Positions 38,021 through 47,323 are shown, numbered from the stretch's first letter. The stretch: 64,000 bases of DNA from Limnohabitans sp. G3-2 (GCF_002778275.1 NZ_NESG01000006.1:306627-370626), one strand, 5' to 3'. Notes: generated from the letters alone by a model not told the origin. Program-made: numbers and translations.

Positions 38021-38111
38021 TGGCGGAGCAGGCGGGATTCGAACCCGCGGTGGGCTATTAACCCACACACGCTTTCCAGGCGTGCGACTTAAACCACTCA
38101 TCCACCGCTCC
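38021..38111 (-). tRNA. tRNA-Ser (anticodon GGA)
   Basis: The minus strand reads GGAGCGGTGGATGAGTGG onward, a class II tRNA of 91 bases with an encoded CCA. The acceptor stem pairs GGAGCGG with CTGCTCC. The anticodon loop reads CTGGAAA with anticodon GGA, the long variable arm (TGTGGGTTAATAGCCCAC) is present, and the T-loop is GGTTCGAATCC. All features fit tRNA-Ser. Confidence 0.97.
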
Positions 38112-38121
38112 GAAGGGGGCA

Positions 38122-38127
38122 ATTGTA
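38122..38127 (-). promoter_or_regulatory. -10 box of the tRNA-Ser promoter
   Basis: On the minus strand TACAAT lies 10 bases before the tRNA 5' end, close for a promoter of a processed tRNA. No convincing -35 box was seen at 16-18 bases. Confidence 0.4.
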
Positions 38128-38309
38128 GCAGGGGAAAAACAGCAAATTGGGGCCCCTGTTGAATTCTTGTCACACGGCTGCCTTATGCTGACCGAGGTGG
38201 TTTCTGGACGATTTCTTTTGCTTGCAGCGCAAGCGCGTCTTTTTGTCCTTAAACTTCGCCTCTTCACGAATTCCTTTGTCCCTTTATTGGCGCACAGCCC
38301 GACAAGCCC

Positions 38310-40583
38310 ATGAAATTTCGCTTCCCCATCGTCATCATCGACGAAGACTACCGCTCCGAAAATACTTCGGGTCTGGGCATTCGCGCTTTGGCAGACGCCA
38401 TCGTCAGCGAGGGACTGGAGGTCTTGGGTGTGACCAGTTATGGTGACTTGTCGCAATTCGCTCAACAGCAAAGCCGTGCGAGTGCTTTCATTTTGTCGAT
38501 CGACGATGAAGAGTTCTCACCCGGTCCGGATCTGGATCCAGCCGTCATCAACTTGCGCGCTTTCATTGACGAAGTGCGGCGCAAAAATGCCGACGTGCCG
38601 ATTTACATTTACGGCGAAACCAAAACTTCGCGCCACCTGCCCAACGACATCCTGCGCGAGTTGCACGGCTTCATCCACATGTTTGAAGACACGCCCGAGT
38701 TCGTGGCGCGTCACATCATCCGCGAAGCCAAAAGCTACTTGGAGGGGGTGCAACCGCCGTTCTTCAAGGCGCTGCTCGATTACGCCGAAGACGGCTCTTA
38801 TTCTTGGCATTGCCCGGGCCACTCGGGTGGCGTGGCTTTCCTCAAGAGCCCGGTGGGCCAGATGTACCACCAGTTTTATGGCGAGAACATGTTGCGCGCC
38901 GACGTGTGCAACGCGGTGGAGGAGTTGGGCCAGCTGCTGGATCACAACGGCGCCATTGGCGAGAGCGAGCGCAATGCCGCGCGCATCTTCAATGCCGACC
39001 ACTGTTTCTTTGTGACCAACGGCACCAGCACTTCCAACAAGATCGTTTGGCACCACACCGTGGCCCCGGGCGATGTCGTGGTGGTGGACCGCAATTGCCA
39101 CAAGTCCATCTTGCACGCCATCATCATGACCGGCGCGGTGCCCGTGTTCATGAAGCCCACACGCAACCATTTCGGCATCATCGGCCCCATCCCCAAAAGC
39201 GAGTTCGAGCCTGCGGCCATCATGGCCAAGATCAAGGCCAACCCTTTGCTCAAAGGCGTGGACCCGAAAAAGGTCAAGCCACGCGTGATGGCACTCACCC
39301 AGTCGACCTACGACGGCGTGCTCTACAACACCGAAACCATCAAGAGCATGCTCGATGGTTATGTGGAAAACCTGCACTTCGACGAGGCCTGGTTGCCGCA
39401 CGCCGCTTTTCACCCGTTTTATGGTCCCTACCATGCTATGGGCAAAAAACGTGCACGACCCAAAGAGTCGATGGTCTACGCCACGCAGTCCATCCACAAA
39501 TTGCTGGCTGGTATCAGTCAGGCCAGCCATGTGCTGGTGCAGGACGCGCAAAGCGTCAAACTCGACAGGCCACTCTTCAACGAGGCCTACCTGATGCACA
39601 CCTCGACTTCGCCGCAGTACAGCATCATTGCCAGCTGCGACGTGGCCGCCGCCATGATGGAGCCGCCCGGCGGCACCGCCTTGGTGGAAGAGAGCATTGC
39701 CGAAGCCTTGGATTTCCGTCGCGCCATGCGCAAGATCGACGGGGAGTATGGCAAAGACTGGTGGTTCAAGGTCTGGGGGCCGGAGAAGTTTGCCGAAGAG
39801 GGGATTGGCCGCGCCGACGACTGGATCTTGCGCAACGACCCGCGCAAAAAAGCCAGTAAGTGGCATGGCTTTGGTCAGCAGTTGGCCGATGGCTTCAACA
39901 TGCTGGACCCGATCAAGTCGACCATCGTCACGCCGGGTTTGGACCTGGATGGCAAGTTCGACAAGACCGGTATTCCCGCGTCCATCGTCAGCAAATTTCT
40001 GACCGAGCACGGTGTGGTGGTGGAGAAAACGGGTCTGTACAGCTTTTTCATCATGTTCACCATCGGCATCACCAAGGGCCGCTGGAACAGTTTGCTCACG
40101 GCTTTGCAGCAATTCAAAGACGAGTACGCCAAGAACCAGCCGATGTGGAAAATCATGCCGGAGTTCTGCCAGAAGCACCCCCGCTACGAACGCATGGGTT
40201 TGCGCGATCTGTGCCAGCATGTGCACGAGATGTACGCCAAGTACGACATCGCCATTTTGACGACAGACATGTATTTGTCGGACTTGGCACCGGCCATGCG
40301 TCCGTCCGATGCCTACGCCCACATTGCCCAACGCAAAACCGAGCGCGTCGAAATCGACCACCTGGAAGGCCGCATCACCGTGGGTCTGGTCACGCCTTAC
40401 CCACCCGGCATTCCCTTGTTGATTCCCGGCGAAGTTTTCAACAAGAAGATCGTGGATTACCTCAAGTTCGCCCGTGAGTTCAATGAGAAGTGCCCTGGCT
40501 TTGAGACAGACATCCACGGCTTGGTGGAGACCGTGGACGACGAAGGCAAGAAACGTTATTTTGCGGATTGCGTGAAGGCGTAA
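38310..40583 (+). CDS. Orn/Lys/Arg decarboxylase, class I fold
   Basis: This 757-residue PLP enzyme has an N-terminal receiver-like wing domain (FRFPIVIIDEDYRSENTSG), a PLP core and a C-terminal domain. Core landmarks are WHCPGHSGGVAFLKSP, FFVTNGTSTSNKIVWH, DRNCHKSILHA and the PLP lysine in TQSIHKLLAG. Length and spacing match AdiA/LdcC/SpeF-type enzymes. From memory Betaproteobacteria carry a form annotated arginine/lysine/ornithine decarboxylase. The exact substrate cannot be read by eye, and no antiporter gene is adjacent, which argues against a complete acid-resistance operon. The 198-base spacer before it has a small GCTTGC/GCAAGC hairpin (38220-38234) but no clear promoter. Confidence 0.92.
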   Translation: MKFRFPIVIIDEDYRSENTSGLGIRALADAIVSEGLEVLGVTSYGDLSQFAQQQSRASAFILSIDDEEFSPGPDLDPAVINLRAFIDEVRRKNADVPIYIYGETKTSRHLPNDILRELHGFIHMFEDTPEFVARHIIREAKSYLEGVQPPFFKALLDYAEDGSYSWHCPGHSGGVAFLKSPVGQMYHQFYGENMLRADVCNAVEELGQLLDHNGAIGESERNAARIFNADHCFFVTNGTSTSNKIVWHHTVAPGDVVVVDRNCHKSILHAIIMTGAVPVFMKPTRNHFGIIGPIPKSEFEPAAIMAKIKANPLLKGVDPKKVKPRVMALTQSTYDGVLYNTETIKSMLDGYVENLHFDEAWLPHAAFHPFYGPYHAMGKKRARPKESMVYATQSIHKLLAGISQASHVLVQDAQSVKLDRPLFNEAYLMHTSTSPQYSIIASCDVAAAMMEPPGGTALVEESIAEALDFRRAMRKIDGEYGKDWWFKVWGPEKFAEEGIGRADDWILRNDPRKKASKWHGFGQQLADGFNMLDPIKSTIVTPGLDLDGKFDKTGIPASIVSKFLTEHGVVVEKTGLYSFFIMFTIGITKGRWNSLLTALQQFKDEYAKNQPMWKIMPEFCQKHPRYERMGLRDLCQHVHEMYAKYDIAILTTDMYLSDLAPAMRPSDAYAHIAQRKTERVEIDHLEGRITVGLVTPYPPGIPLLIPGEVFNKKIVDYLKFAREFNEKCPGFETDIHGLVETVDDEGKKRYFADCVKA

Positions 40584-40596
40584 CCGTGAGTGGCAT

Positions 40597-40672
40597 GTGA
40601 GTTGGGCCCCTGTGCGTAGGCTCAGAGGCGCTTCGCTTTGCCACATCGCCTCCGCACAGGGCCCCAACTCAC
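40597..40672. repeat. 76-base imperfect inverted repeat
   Basis: Arms of 20 bases (40597-40616 and 40653-40672) pair with a single mismatch. An inner GAGGCG/CGCCTC stem (40625-40630 with 40647-40652) continues the hairpin. It lies 14 bases after the decarboxylase stop and 10 bases before a separate terminator. It may be a miniature repeat element or a large 3'-end structure; no second copy was seen in the window. Confidence 0.75.
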
Positions 40673-40681
40673 CCGCGGGGA

Positions 40682-40718
40682 GACATGAAAAAAGCGGCCT
40701 GGGCCGTTTTTTCATGTC
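40682..40718. terminator. Bidirectional terminator between the decarboxylase gene and fabI
   Basis: The long stem pairs GACATGAAAAAA at 40682-40693 with its complement at 40707-40718. G40694 is bulged, and a CGGCC/GGCCG core closes the tip. A- and T-runs on both strands suit termination of both convergent genes. Confidence 0.85.
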
Positions 40719-40731
40719 GGGATGGGACCCC

Positions 40732-41547
40732 TCAAGCGGCCGGAGTAGGCTCCGCAATGCCGCCGACCACTTGGCTGAAACCACCATCCACATAGGTGAT
40801 TTCGGCGGTCACACCCGCAGCCAAATCGCTCAACATGAAGGCCGCCACGTTGCCGACGTCCTCGATGGTCACATTGCGGCGAATGGGTGAGGCTTCGGCC
40901 ACCACCGACAAAATCTTGCCAAAGCCCTTGATGCCGCTGGCGGCCAATGTTTTGATGGGGCCCGCCGAGATGCCGTTGGCCCGCAGGCCCCGGTTTTGGC
41001 TGCCGAGCGACTCGGCCAGGTAGCGCACCGACGCTTCCAAGCTCGCTTTGGCCAGACCCATGGTGTTGTAGTTGGGCACGGTGCGGATCGCGCCCAAATA
41101 GGTCAGGGTCAGCACGGCCGATTTGTCGTTCAGGTAGGGCAGGGCGGCTTTGGCCATGGCGGGAAAGCTGTAGGCGCTGATGTCGTGGGCGATTTTGAAG
41201 CCTTCGCGGGACAAGCCGTCCAGAAAGTCGCCCGCAATGGCTTCTCGTGGCGCATAACCAATGGCGTGCACAAAACCGTCGAACTTGGGCCAGGTGGCCG
41301 ACAGATCGGTGAACAGTTTTTCAATCTGCTCGTCACTGCCCACATCGCAATCAAAAATCAGTTTGGAGTCAAAGTCGGCAGCGAATTCGGTGATGCGGTC
41401 CTTGAAGCGCTCACCCACGTAGCTGAACGCCAGCTCGGCGCCTTGTGCGTGACAGGCCTTGGCAATGCCATAGGCGATCGAGCGGTTGGACAGCACGCCG
41501 GTGATCAGCAGCTTTTTTCCCGAGAGAAATCCTGTTTTTGTTGTCAT
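40732..41547 (-). CDS. fabI: Enoyl-[acyl-carrier-protein] reductase (NADH)
   Basis: FabI performs the last reduction in each fatty acid elongation round and is the target of triclosan and isoniazid-like drugs. The 271-residue product has the FabI variant of the Rossmann motif ([15 protein letters not shown]), [17 protein letters not shown] cofactor contact, [10 protein letters not shown] and the catalytic Tyr-x6-Lys in [20 protein letters not shown] strong GAGGAG ribosome site lies eight bases before the ATG. It diverges from yejA across 37 bases. Confidence 0.97.
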   Translation of the reverse strand: MTTKTGFLSGKKLLITGVLSNRSIAYGIAKACHAQGAELAFSYVGERFKDRITEFAADFDSKLIFDCDVGSDEQIEKLFTDLSATWPKFDGFVHAIGYAPREAIAGDFLDGLSREGFKIAHDISAYSFPAMAKAALPYLNDKSAVLTLTYLGAIRTVPNYNTMGLAKASLEASVRYLAESLGSQNRGLRANGISAGPIKTLAASGIKGFGKILSVVAEASPIRRNVTIEDVGNVAAFMLSDLAAGVTAEITYVDGGFSQVVGGIAEPTPAA

Positions 41548-41584
41548 GTCTTCAACTCCTCAAAAATGTGTGCAGAATTGTCGC

Positions 41585-43468
41585 ATGCGAAGACCCCTGG
41601 CCCGAATCTGGACACACTGCTTGCTGGCCCTTGGGCTTTGCACCACGGGTCATGCGTGGGCTGCACATGCCTATGCGCAGTTTGGCGACATCCGCTACCC
41701 CGCAGGTTTTGCCCATTTCGCCTACGTCAATCCTGCCGCCCCCAAGGGGGGCGAGATCGTGTTGGTGCCCCCCACTCGGCAAACCAACTTCGACAAGTAC
41801 AACCCCTTCACACTCAAAGGCAGTGCACCGCCTGCCCTGTTGAACATGATGTTCGACACCTTGCTGGTGAGCAATATGGACGAGCCGACCACGGCCTATG
41901 GTTTGCTGGCCTCCGACATCCAGGTCGCCGCCGACCGCATGTCGGTGGTCTTTCAGATTCACCCGCAAGCCCGGTTCCACAACGGTGACCCGGTGTTGGC
42001 GGCCGACGTTCACCATGCCTTTGTGCGCCTCACCAGCAAGCAGGCTGCGCCCCAGTACCGCACCTATTTTGGCGAGGTCAAAAGTGCGACGGTGCTGGCT
42101 GAACGCGCTGTTCGGTTTGATTTTTTACGTCCCAACAGTGAGCTGCCCTTGATCGTGGGCGCGATGCCCGTTTTCAGTCGCAAGTGGGGTTTGCAGGGCG
42201 ATGCGCACAAAGCCTTTGACCAAATGGTCATGGACATGCCCATCGCCTCGGGTCCCTACCGCATCGGCCCGGTGCAGTTTGGCAAAGACATCACCTATGT
42301 GCGGGACCCGGCCTATTGGGCCCGAGATCTGAATGTGCGCAAGGGGCAGTTCAACTTTGACCGCATCACCTACAAAATTTACAAGGACAGCACCGCCCAA
42401 CTCGAAGCGTTCAAGGCCGGCGAGTTCGATTACATGCAGTCCTTTGTGGCCCGTGAATGGGCCCGTGCTTTCACGGGCCGGGCGTTTGACCGTGGGGCAT
42501 TGATCAAGGCCGAGTTGCCGCATGGCAATGCGGGCGACTTCCAGGGTTTTCAATTCAATTTGCGCCGAGAGCACTTCAAAGATGTGCGGGTGCGCCAAGC
42601 GATCGCCTTGGCCATGGATTTTGAATGGCTCAACCGCCAGTTGTTCTACAACGCTTACAGCCGGGTGCGTGGTTTTTTTGTGGCCAGCGATTTCGAGGCC
42701 AAGGGTTTGCCAGGCCCTGACGAGTTGCGGTTGCTGGAGCCCTTGCGAGCGCAACTTCCGCCCGCCGTGTTTGAGCAAGCCGTGCCCCAGCCGCCGCAAA
42801 CTGCGCTCGACCCCGCATCGGGCCATACCCTGCGCGACCATTTGCGCCAAGCCCGGGACTTGCTTGAAGCTGCAGGCTGGCGCTACCGCGATGGCGCCTT
42901 GCGCAATGCCAAGGGGCAGCCCTTGAGCATCGAATTTTTGGACAGTTCTGGCTCCATGGGGCGGGTGGTCACGCCCTTTGCCAAGAACCTGGAAAAATTG
43001 GGCATTCAGGTCCGCTACAAAGTGATCGACTTTGCACTGCTGCAAAAGCGCATGGACGTCTTTGACTTTGACATCGTGAGCAACCGCACCGTGGGCAGCG
43101 AGGCGCCAGGCACGGAGCTGATCGAGCGCTTTGGCTCCAAATCGGCTGACGTGGAGGGGTCTGGCAACATTCTGGGCCTCAAAGACCCTGCCGTGGACGC
43201 ATTGCTCGACAAGGCTGTGAGCGCCACCACCCGTGCTGAACTCGTCCCGCGCCTGCGGGCACTTGACCGCGTGTTGCGTCATGGCCACCATGTGGTGCCG
43301 CATTGGTACGGCGCGGTGCACCGGGTGTCGTGGCGTGCTGCCGCCTTCGACAGACCGCCTGAACTGCCCAGGTTTTACCAGCCTGAGAAACTCGTGACTT
43401 CGGTGTGGTGGTCGCCTACTGCAACACCACCCAAAGTGGCCTCATCAGCCCTGCAGAAAGCGCCCTGA
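41585..43468 (+). CDS. yejA: Peptide ABC transporter substrate-binding protein, YejA type
   Basis: The ~627-residue product is a family 5 (DppA/OppA-like) extracytoplasmic solute-binding protein. A signal peptide (MRRPLARIWTHCLLALGLC, cleavage after HAWA) precedes HAYAQFGDIRYPAGFAHFAY, the YejA opening with 'LKYPADFKHFDYVNPDAPKGG'-like sequence. Later YKIYKDSTAQLEAFKAGEFDY and VPHWYGAVHRVSW are typical of YejA. The ATG at 41585 is chosen for the signal peptide; an in-frame ATG at 41546 would add 13 residues and overlap fabI's start codon. It heads a complete yejABEF importer; in enterobacteria Yej imports peptides including the antibiotic microcin C. Confidence 0.93.
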   Translation: MRRPLARIWTHCLLALGLCTTGHAWAAHAYAQFGDIRYPAGFAHFAYVNPAAPKGGEIVLVPPTRQTNFDKYNPFTLKGSAPPALLNMMFDTLLVSNMDEPTTAYGLLASDIQVAADRMSVVFQIHPQARFHNGDPVLAADVHHAFVRLTSKQAAPQYRTYFGEVKSATVLAERAVRFDFLRPNSELPLIVGAMPVFSRKWGLQGDAHKAFDQMVMDMPIASGPYRIGPVQFGKDITYVRDPAYWARDLNVRKGQFNFDRITYKIYKDSTAQLEAFKAGEFDYMQSFVAREWARAFTGRAFDRGALIKAELPHGNAGDFQGFQFNLRREHFKDVRVRQAIALAMDFEWLNRQLFYNAYSRVRGFFVASDFEAKGLPGPDELRLLEPLRAQLPPAVFEQAVPQPPQTALDPASGHTLRDHLRQARDLLEAAGWRYRDGALRNAKGQPLSIEFLDSSGSMGRVVTPFAKNLEKLGIQVRYKVIDFALLQKRMDVFDFDIVSNRTVGSEAPGTELIERFGSKSADVEGSGNILGLKDPAVDALLDKAVSATTRAELVPRLRALDRVLRHGHHVVPHWYGAVHRVSWRAAAFDRPPELPRFYQPEKLVTSVWWSPTATPPKVASSALQKAP

Positions 43469-43471
43469 CCC

Positions 43472-44509
43472 ATGTTGGCCTACATCTTCAAACGCTTGCT
43501 GTTGATGGTCCCGACCTTGTTCGGGGTTTTGTTGATGACCTTTGTGGTGATCCAGTTTGTACCCGGTGGCCCGGTGGAGCAAATGGTGGCGCAATTGCAG
43601 GGGCGAGACACCGGCGGGGAGGGCGCTGCGGCAGCGGGCAGCGGCTACCGCGGCCGACAAGGCGTGGATGCCGCCCGCATTGCCGAAATCAAAACACTCT
43701 ACGGCTTTGACAAGCCACCCGTCGAGCGGTTTTGGATGATGCTCCAACAGTTTGCCCAATTCGATCTGGGTCAAAGCTTTTTTTATCCCAAGGATGTCTG
43801 GAGCCTGATTCAGGAAAAACTGCCTGTGTCCATCAGTTTGGGCTTGTGGACGTTTTTTCTGAGTTACTTGATCTCGGTGCCTTTGGGCATTGCCAAGGCG
43901 GTGCGTGCCGGCACGCGTTTTGACACCCTGACCAGCTTGCTGGTGTTGGTGGGTTATGCCATTCCGGGCTTTGTCTTGGGCGTGGCATTGCTGGTGGTCT
44001 TTGGCGGGCAACTGCAATGGTTTCCTTTGCGCGGCCTGACCTCGTCCAATTGGGATCAACTCAGTTGGGGGGCTCAAGTGGTGGACTATTTATGGCACAT
44101 CGCCTTGCCGGTCACAGCCAGTGTGCTGGGCTCTTTTGCGGTGATCACCATGCTGACCAAAAATGCCTTTTTGGAAGAAATACGCAAGCAGTACGTGCTG
44201 ACCGCACGTGCCAAAGGCCTGAGCGAAAACCGCGTGTTGTACCGCCATGTCATGCGCAACGCCTTGATTCCCCTGGTCACTGGTTTTCCTGCGGCGTTCA
44301 TCGGTGCTTTTTTCACTGGTTCTTTGCTGATCGAAACCTTGTTTTCGCTCGATGGTCTGGGCTTGCTCAGCTATGAGGCTGTGATTCGGCGGGACTACCC
44401 CGTGGTGTTGGGCACTTTGTATTTGTTCACGCTGATCGGGTTGGTGACCAAGCTCATCAGCGATCTTTGCTATCTGTGGGTAGACCCTCGCGTGAAGTTT
44501 GATGCATGA
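43472..44509 (+). CDS. yejB: Microcin C/peptide ABC transporter permease YejB
   Basis: The 345-residue product is a DppB-like permease starting MLAYIFKRLLLMVPTLFGVLL, with about six transmembrane helices and the binding-protein-dependent loop near residue 250 (VLTARAKGLSENRVLYRHVMRNALIPLV). An insert of roughly 30 residues rich in Gly, Ala and Arg (QGRDTGGEGAAAAGSGYRGR) follows helix 1, as in other YejB proteins. It lies three bases after yejA and overlaps yejE by four. Confidence 0.95.
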   Translation: MLAYIFKRLLLMVPTLFGVLLMTFVVIQFVPGGPVEQMVAQLQGRDTGGEGAAAAGSGYRGRQGVDAARIAEIKTLYGFDKPPVERFWMMLQQFAQFDLGQSFFYPKDVWSLIQEKLPVSISLGLWTFFLSYLISVPLGIAKAVRAGTRFDTLTSLLVLVGYAIPGFVLGVALLVVFGGQLQWFPLRGLTSSNWDQLSWGAQVVDYLWHIALPVTASVLGSFAVITMLTKNAFLEEIRKQYVLTARAKGLSENRVLYRHVMRNALIPLVTGFPAAFIGAFFTGSLLIETLFSLDGLGLLSYEAVIRRDYPVVLGTLYLFTLIGLVTKLISDLCYLWVDPRVKFDA

Positions 44510-45600
44510 ACACACACCTGCAGGTCTCACACGACATGTCCAACGTTTCTCAAACAGCTGCGCCGATGTCACCAGCGCAGCTCTCTCCCTCGGCGCGGGC
44601 TTGGCAGCGCTTTCGTCGCAACCGCTTGGGCTTTGGGAGCCTGATCGTTTTTGTCACGCTGTTTTTGCTGAGTTTGGGCGCTGAATTTTTGTCCAATGAC
44701 AAGCCTTTGCTCGTGCGGTTTGATGGGCATTGGTATTTCCCCGTTGTGCAAACCCTGCCAGAGAAAGTGTTTGGTGGCGATTTTGAAACGCCCGCCGATT
44801 ACCTGGACCCGTTCATACAGCAGCAACTGAATAAAAATGGCAACTGGGCTTTGCAAGCGCCCAACCCCTACCACCACAGCACGCTCGATTATTTTGCGCC
44901 CCTGCCCAACCCGGCACCACCGACAAGCCGCAACTGGCTGGGCACCGATGACCGGGGGCGCGATGTCTTGGCGCGTTTGATTTATGGCTTTCGTGTCTCG
45001 GTCTTGTTTGCCATGGCGCTGACGCTGTTTGGTGTGTTGCTGGGCGTCCTGACAGGGGCTGTGCAAGGCTTTTTCGTGGGCAAGACCGACCTGGTGTTTC
45101 AGCGCTTCATTGAAATCTGGAGTGCCATGCCGGAGTTGTATTTGCTCATCATTTTTTCAGCGGTGTTTGAACCCAGTGTCGGTCTGTTGTTGGTACTTCT
45201 GAGTTTGTTTGGCTGGATGGGTTTGTCGGACTATGTGCGGGCCGAATTTTTGCGCAACCGCCAACTCGATTACGTCAAGTCGGCCCGTGCGCTGGGTTTG
45301 GGACACTGGGCCATCATCTGGCGACATGTTTTGCCCAACAGCATGACCCCGGTCGTCACTTTTTTACCTTTCCGAATGAGTGGCGCCATCCTGGCACTGA
45401 CTTCGCTTGATTTTCTGGGTTTGGGTGTTCCACCGGGCACGCCTTCACTGGGCGAGTTGTTGGCGCAAGGCAAAAACAACATCGATGCTTGGTGGATCTC
45501 TTTGTCCACTTTCGCTGTGCTGGTGGTGACCTTGCTGCTGCTGACCTTCATGGGGGACGCGCTGCGCGATGCGTTAGATCCTCGAAAGGCCCAAGCATGA
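44506..45600 (+). CDS. yejE: Microcin C/peptide ABC transporter permease YejE
   Basis: The 364-residue DppC-like permease begins with about 35 hydrophilic residues, then a membrane helix (SLIVFVTLFLLSLGAEF). A periplasmic segment with FVVxTLPEKVFGGDFET-type YejE sequence and LGTDDRGRDVLARLIYGFRVS follows, and the conserved EAA-like loop is YVKSARALGLGHWAIIWRHVLPNS. The start ATG 44506 overlaps the yejB stop and the gene overlaps yejF by four bases. A second ATG at 44536 (MSNVSQ) is possible. Confidence 0.94.
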   Translation: MNTHLQVSHDMSNVSQTAAPMSPAQLSPSARAWQRFRRNRLGFGSLIVFVTLFLLSLGAEFLSNDKPLLVRFDGHWYFPVVQTLPEKVFGGDFETPADYLDPFIQQQLNKNGNWALQAPNPYHHSTLDYFAPLPNPAPPTSRNWLGTDDRGRDVLARLIYGFRVSVLFAMALTLFGVLLGVLTGAVQGFFVGKTDLVFQRFIEIWSAMPELYLLIIFSAVFEPSVGLLLVLLSLFGWMGLSDYVRAEFLRNRQLDYVKSARALGLGHWAIIWRHVLPNSMTPVVTFLPFRMSGAILALTSLDFLGLGVPPGTPSLGELLAQGKNNIDAWWISLSTFAVLVVTLLLLTFMGDALRDALDPRKAQA

Positions 45601-47201
45601 GCACCCCCCAACCCCTGTTGGCCTTGAAAGACCTGCGCATCGCTTTCGGCGCTCAGGCCGTCGTGCACGGTCTCAATTTGTCCATCCAAGCGGGCGAGCG
45701 GGTGGCCTTGGTGGGCGAGTCTGGCTCGGGTAAATCGGTCACCGCTTTGTCGGTGTTGCGTTTGCTGGAATCTGCGCAGTTGACGGGTCAGGTGCTTTGG
45801 CGGGGTGAAGATCTGCTGCTGCGCTCAGCCAACGCGATGCAAAGCATCCGTGGCGACGAGATCGCGATGATCTTCCAAGAGCCGATGACGGCGCTCAACC
45901 CGCTGATGACGGTGGGCCAGCAAATCTCAGAAGTTTTACAGCTCAAAAAGTTGTTGACCCACCGCGAAGCCGATGTCCGTGCCGTGCAATGGCTGGCCGA
46001 TACCGGCATCGACGATCCAGAGCGGCGTTTCTCGGCCTATCCCCACCAGTTGTCTGGCGGACAACGCCAACGCGCCATGATGGCCATGGCGCTGGCCTCT
46101 GAGCCCCAACTGTTGCTGGCCGATGAGCCGACGACGGCGCTGGATGCCAGTTTGCGATTGCAGATGCTCCAGCTGCTGGCCGAGCTGCAACAAAAAACCG
46201 GCATGGCTGTCCTCTTGATCACCCACGATTTGTCTTTGGTGCGTCATTTCGCGGACCGTGTGGCGGTCATGGAAAAGGGGCAATTGGTTGAGCAGGGGAC
46301 CTTGTCGGAGGTGTTCACCCGTCCGCAACACCCGTACACCCAAAAGTTGCTGGACAGTCGACCCAGCCGGGAGGGTTTGGCAGACGCCAGTCTGGATGTG
46401 CCTCAGGCTTTGCCTTTGCTGGAGGCCCAAAACCTTCAGGTGCGCTATCCCATGGCCACAGCTGGATTTCGTCATTGGTTCCGGAAAAGTGAATTCACCG
46501 CCTTGCAGGGCGCAGACTTCAGCATCAGACCGGGCACAACCTTGGGGGTGATGGGCGAGTCCGGTTCCGGTAAATCCAGTTTGGCGCAAGCGGTGCTTGG
46601 CTTGATTCCCTTTGCGGGGACTTTGTCCTTTGGCGGCGAAACATGGCGCCATGCACCCGCCCAAGACAAAGCCTTGCGCCAAAAGGTCCAAGTGGTGTTC
46701 CAGGACCCGTATGGCAGTTTGTCGCCTCGCATGACGGTCGGGGAAATCGTCTCGGAAGGTTTGCGCTGGCATGCCCCCCAGCTGTCCGAGCCACAAATTC
46801 AGGCCAAGGTGTACAGCACCTTGGCCGAGGTGGGTTTGTCTGTGGCGGAGTTTCCTGATTTGCTCAACCGTTACCCCCATGCCTTTTCAGGCGGTCAAAG
46901 ACAGCGCATCGCTTTGGCGCGCGCCTTGGTGATGGAACCCCTTTTGCTTGTTTTGGATGAGCCGACCAGTGCTTTGGATGTCACTGTGCAAAAGCAAATC
47001 CTGCAATTGCTGCAGACCTTGCAAACCCAACGCGGGATGGCCTACTTGTTGATCACCCATGACATCGATGTGTTGAAGGCCATGTCACATCAGGTCTTGG
47101 TGTTGAAGGCCGGGCAGGTGGTGGAGGCGGGAGATGCCCTTCAGGTCTTGAGCGATCCGGCCCACGCCTACACCCGCCGTTTGCTCGAAGCCTTTACCTG
47201 A
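45597..47201 (+). CDS. yejF: Peptide ABC transporter double ATPase YejF
   Basis: The 534-residue product fuses two ABC domains. Walker A motifs are GESGSGKSVTAL (first) and GESGSGKSSLAQ (second), signatures LSGGQRQRAMMAMAL and FSGGQRQRIALARAL, Walker B LLLADEPTTALD and LLVLDEPTSALD. The C-terminal extension of each (HPYTQKLL, HAYTRRLLEA) is the oligopeptide-transporter type. It completes yejABEF with all genes overlapping or nearly so. No terminator was seen before the rimP promoter region. Confidence 0.95.
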   Translation: MSTPQPLLALKDLRIAFGAQAVVHGLNLSIQAGERVALVGESGSGKSVTALSVLRLLESAQLTGQVLWRGEDLLLRSANAMQSIRGDEIAMIFQEPMTALNPLMTVGQQISEVLQLKKLLTHREADVRAVQWLADTGIDDPERRFSAYPHQLSGGQRQRAMMAMALASEPQLLLADEPTTALDASLRLQMLQLLAELQQKTGMAVLLITHDLSLVRHFADRVAVMEKGQLVEQGTLSEVFTRPQHPYTQKLLDSRPSREGLADASLDVPQALPLLEAQNLQVRYPMATAGFRHWFRKSEFTALQGADFSIRPGTTLGVMGESGSGKSSLAQAVLGLIPFAGTLSFGGETWRHAPAQDKALRQKVQVVFQDPYGSLSPRMTVGEIVSEGLRWHAPQLSEPQIQAKVYSTLAEVGLSVAEFPDLLNRYPHAFSGGQRQRIALARALVMEPLLLVLDEPTSALDVTVQKQILQLLQTLQTQRGMAYLLITHDIDVLKAMSHQVLVLKAGQVVEAGDALQVLSDPAHAYTRRLLEAFT

Positions 47202-47270
47202 TGGGCTGCATCCACCCTCCGTTCGCTCTGTGTTTTCCTTCAAAATCACGCACTTAGCACGTTTTTGAGC

Positions 47271-47276
47271 TAGAAT
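47271..47276 (+). promoter_or_regulatory. Possible -10 box of the rimP-nusA-infB operon promoter
   Basis: TAGAAT lies in an AT-rich patch 18 bases before a terminator-like hairpin and 85 bases before the rimP start. No good -35 hexamer is at 16-18 bases. The position right before the leader hairpin fits an operon promoter followed by attenuation. Confidence 0.45.
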
Positions 47277-47293
47277 ATTGGCTTCACGACCAA

Positions 47294-47323
47294 ACGGGCG
47301 GGTTTTCACCGCCCGTTTTTTTT
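47294..47323 (+). terminator. Leader terminator (possible attenuator) before rimP
   Basis: ACGGGCGG at 47294-47301 pairs perfectly with CCGCCCGT at 47309-47316 around a seven-base loop, followed by a run of eight T ending at 47323. It sits within about 40 bases of the putative transcription start and upstream of rimP, so it could end leader transcripts or terminate readthrough from yejF. Premature terminators before rimP are known in some Gammaproteobacteria. Confidence 0.8.

Noticed and set aside
37878..38162. Plus-strand frame over tRNA-Ser with GGIRTRGG-like translation
   Set aside because: Spurious translation of the complement of tRNA-Ser and adjacent terminators.
38517..40793. 758-residue minus-strand frame opposite the decarboxylase gene
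   Set aside because: It runs through the terminator and the 76-base repeat and mirrors the decarboxylase codons; not a gene.
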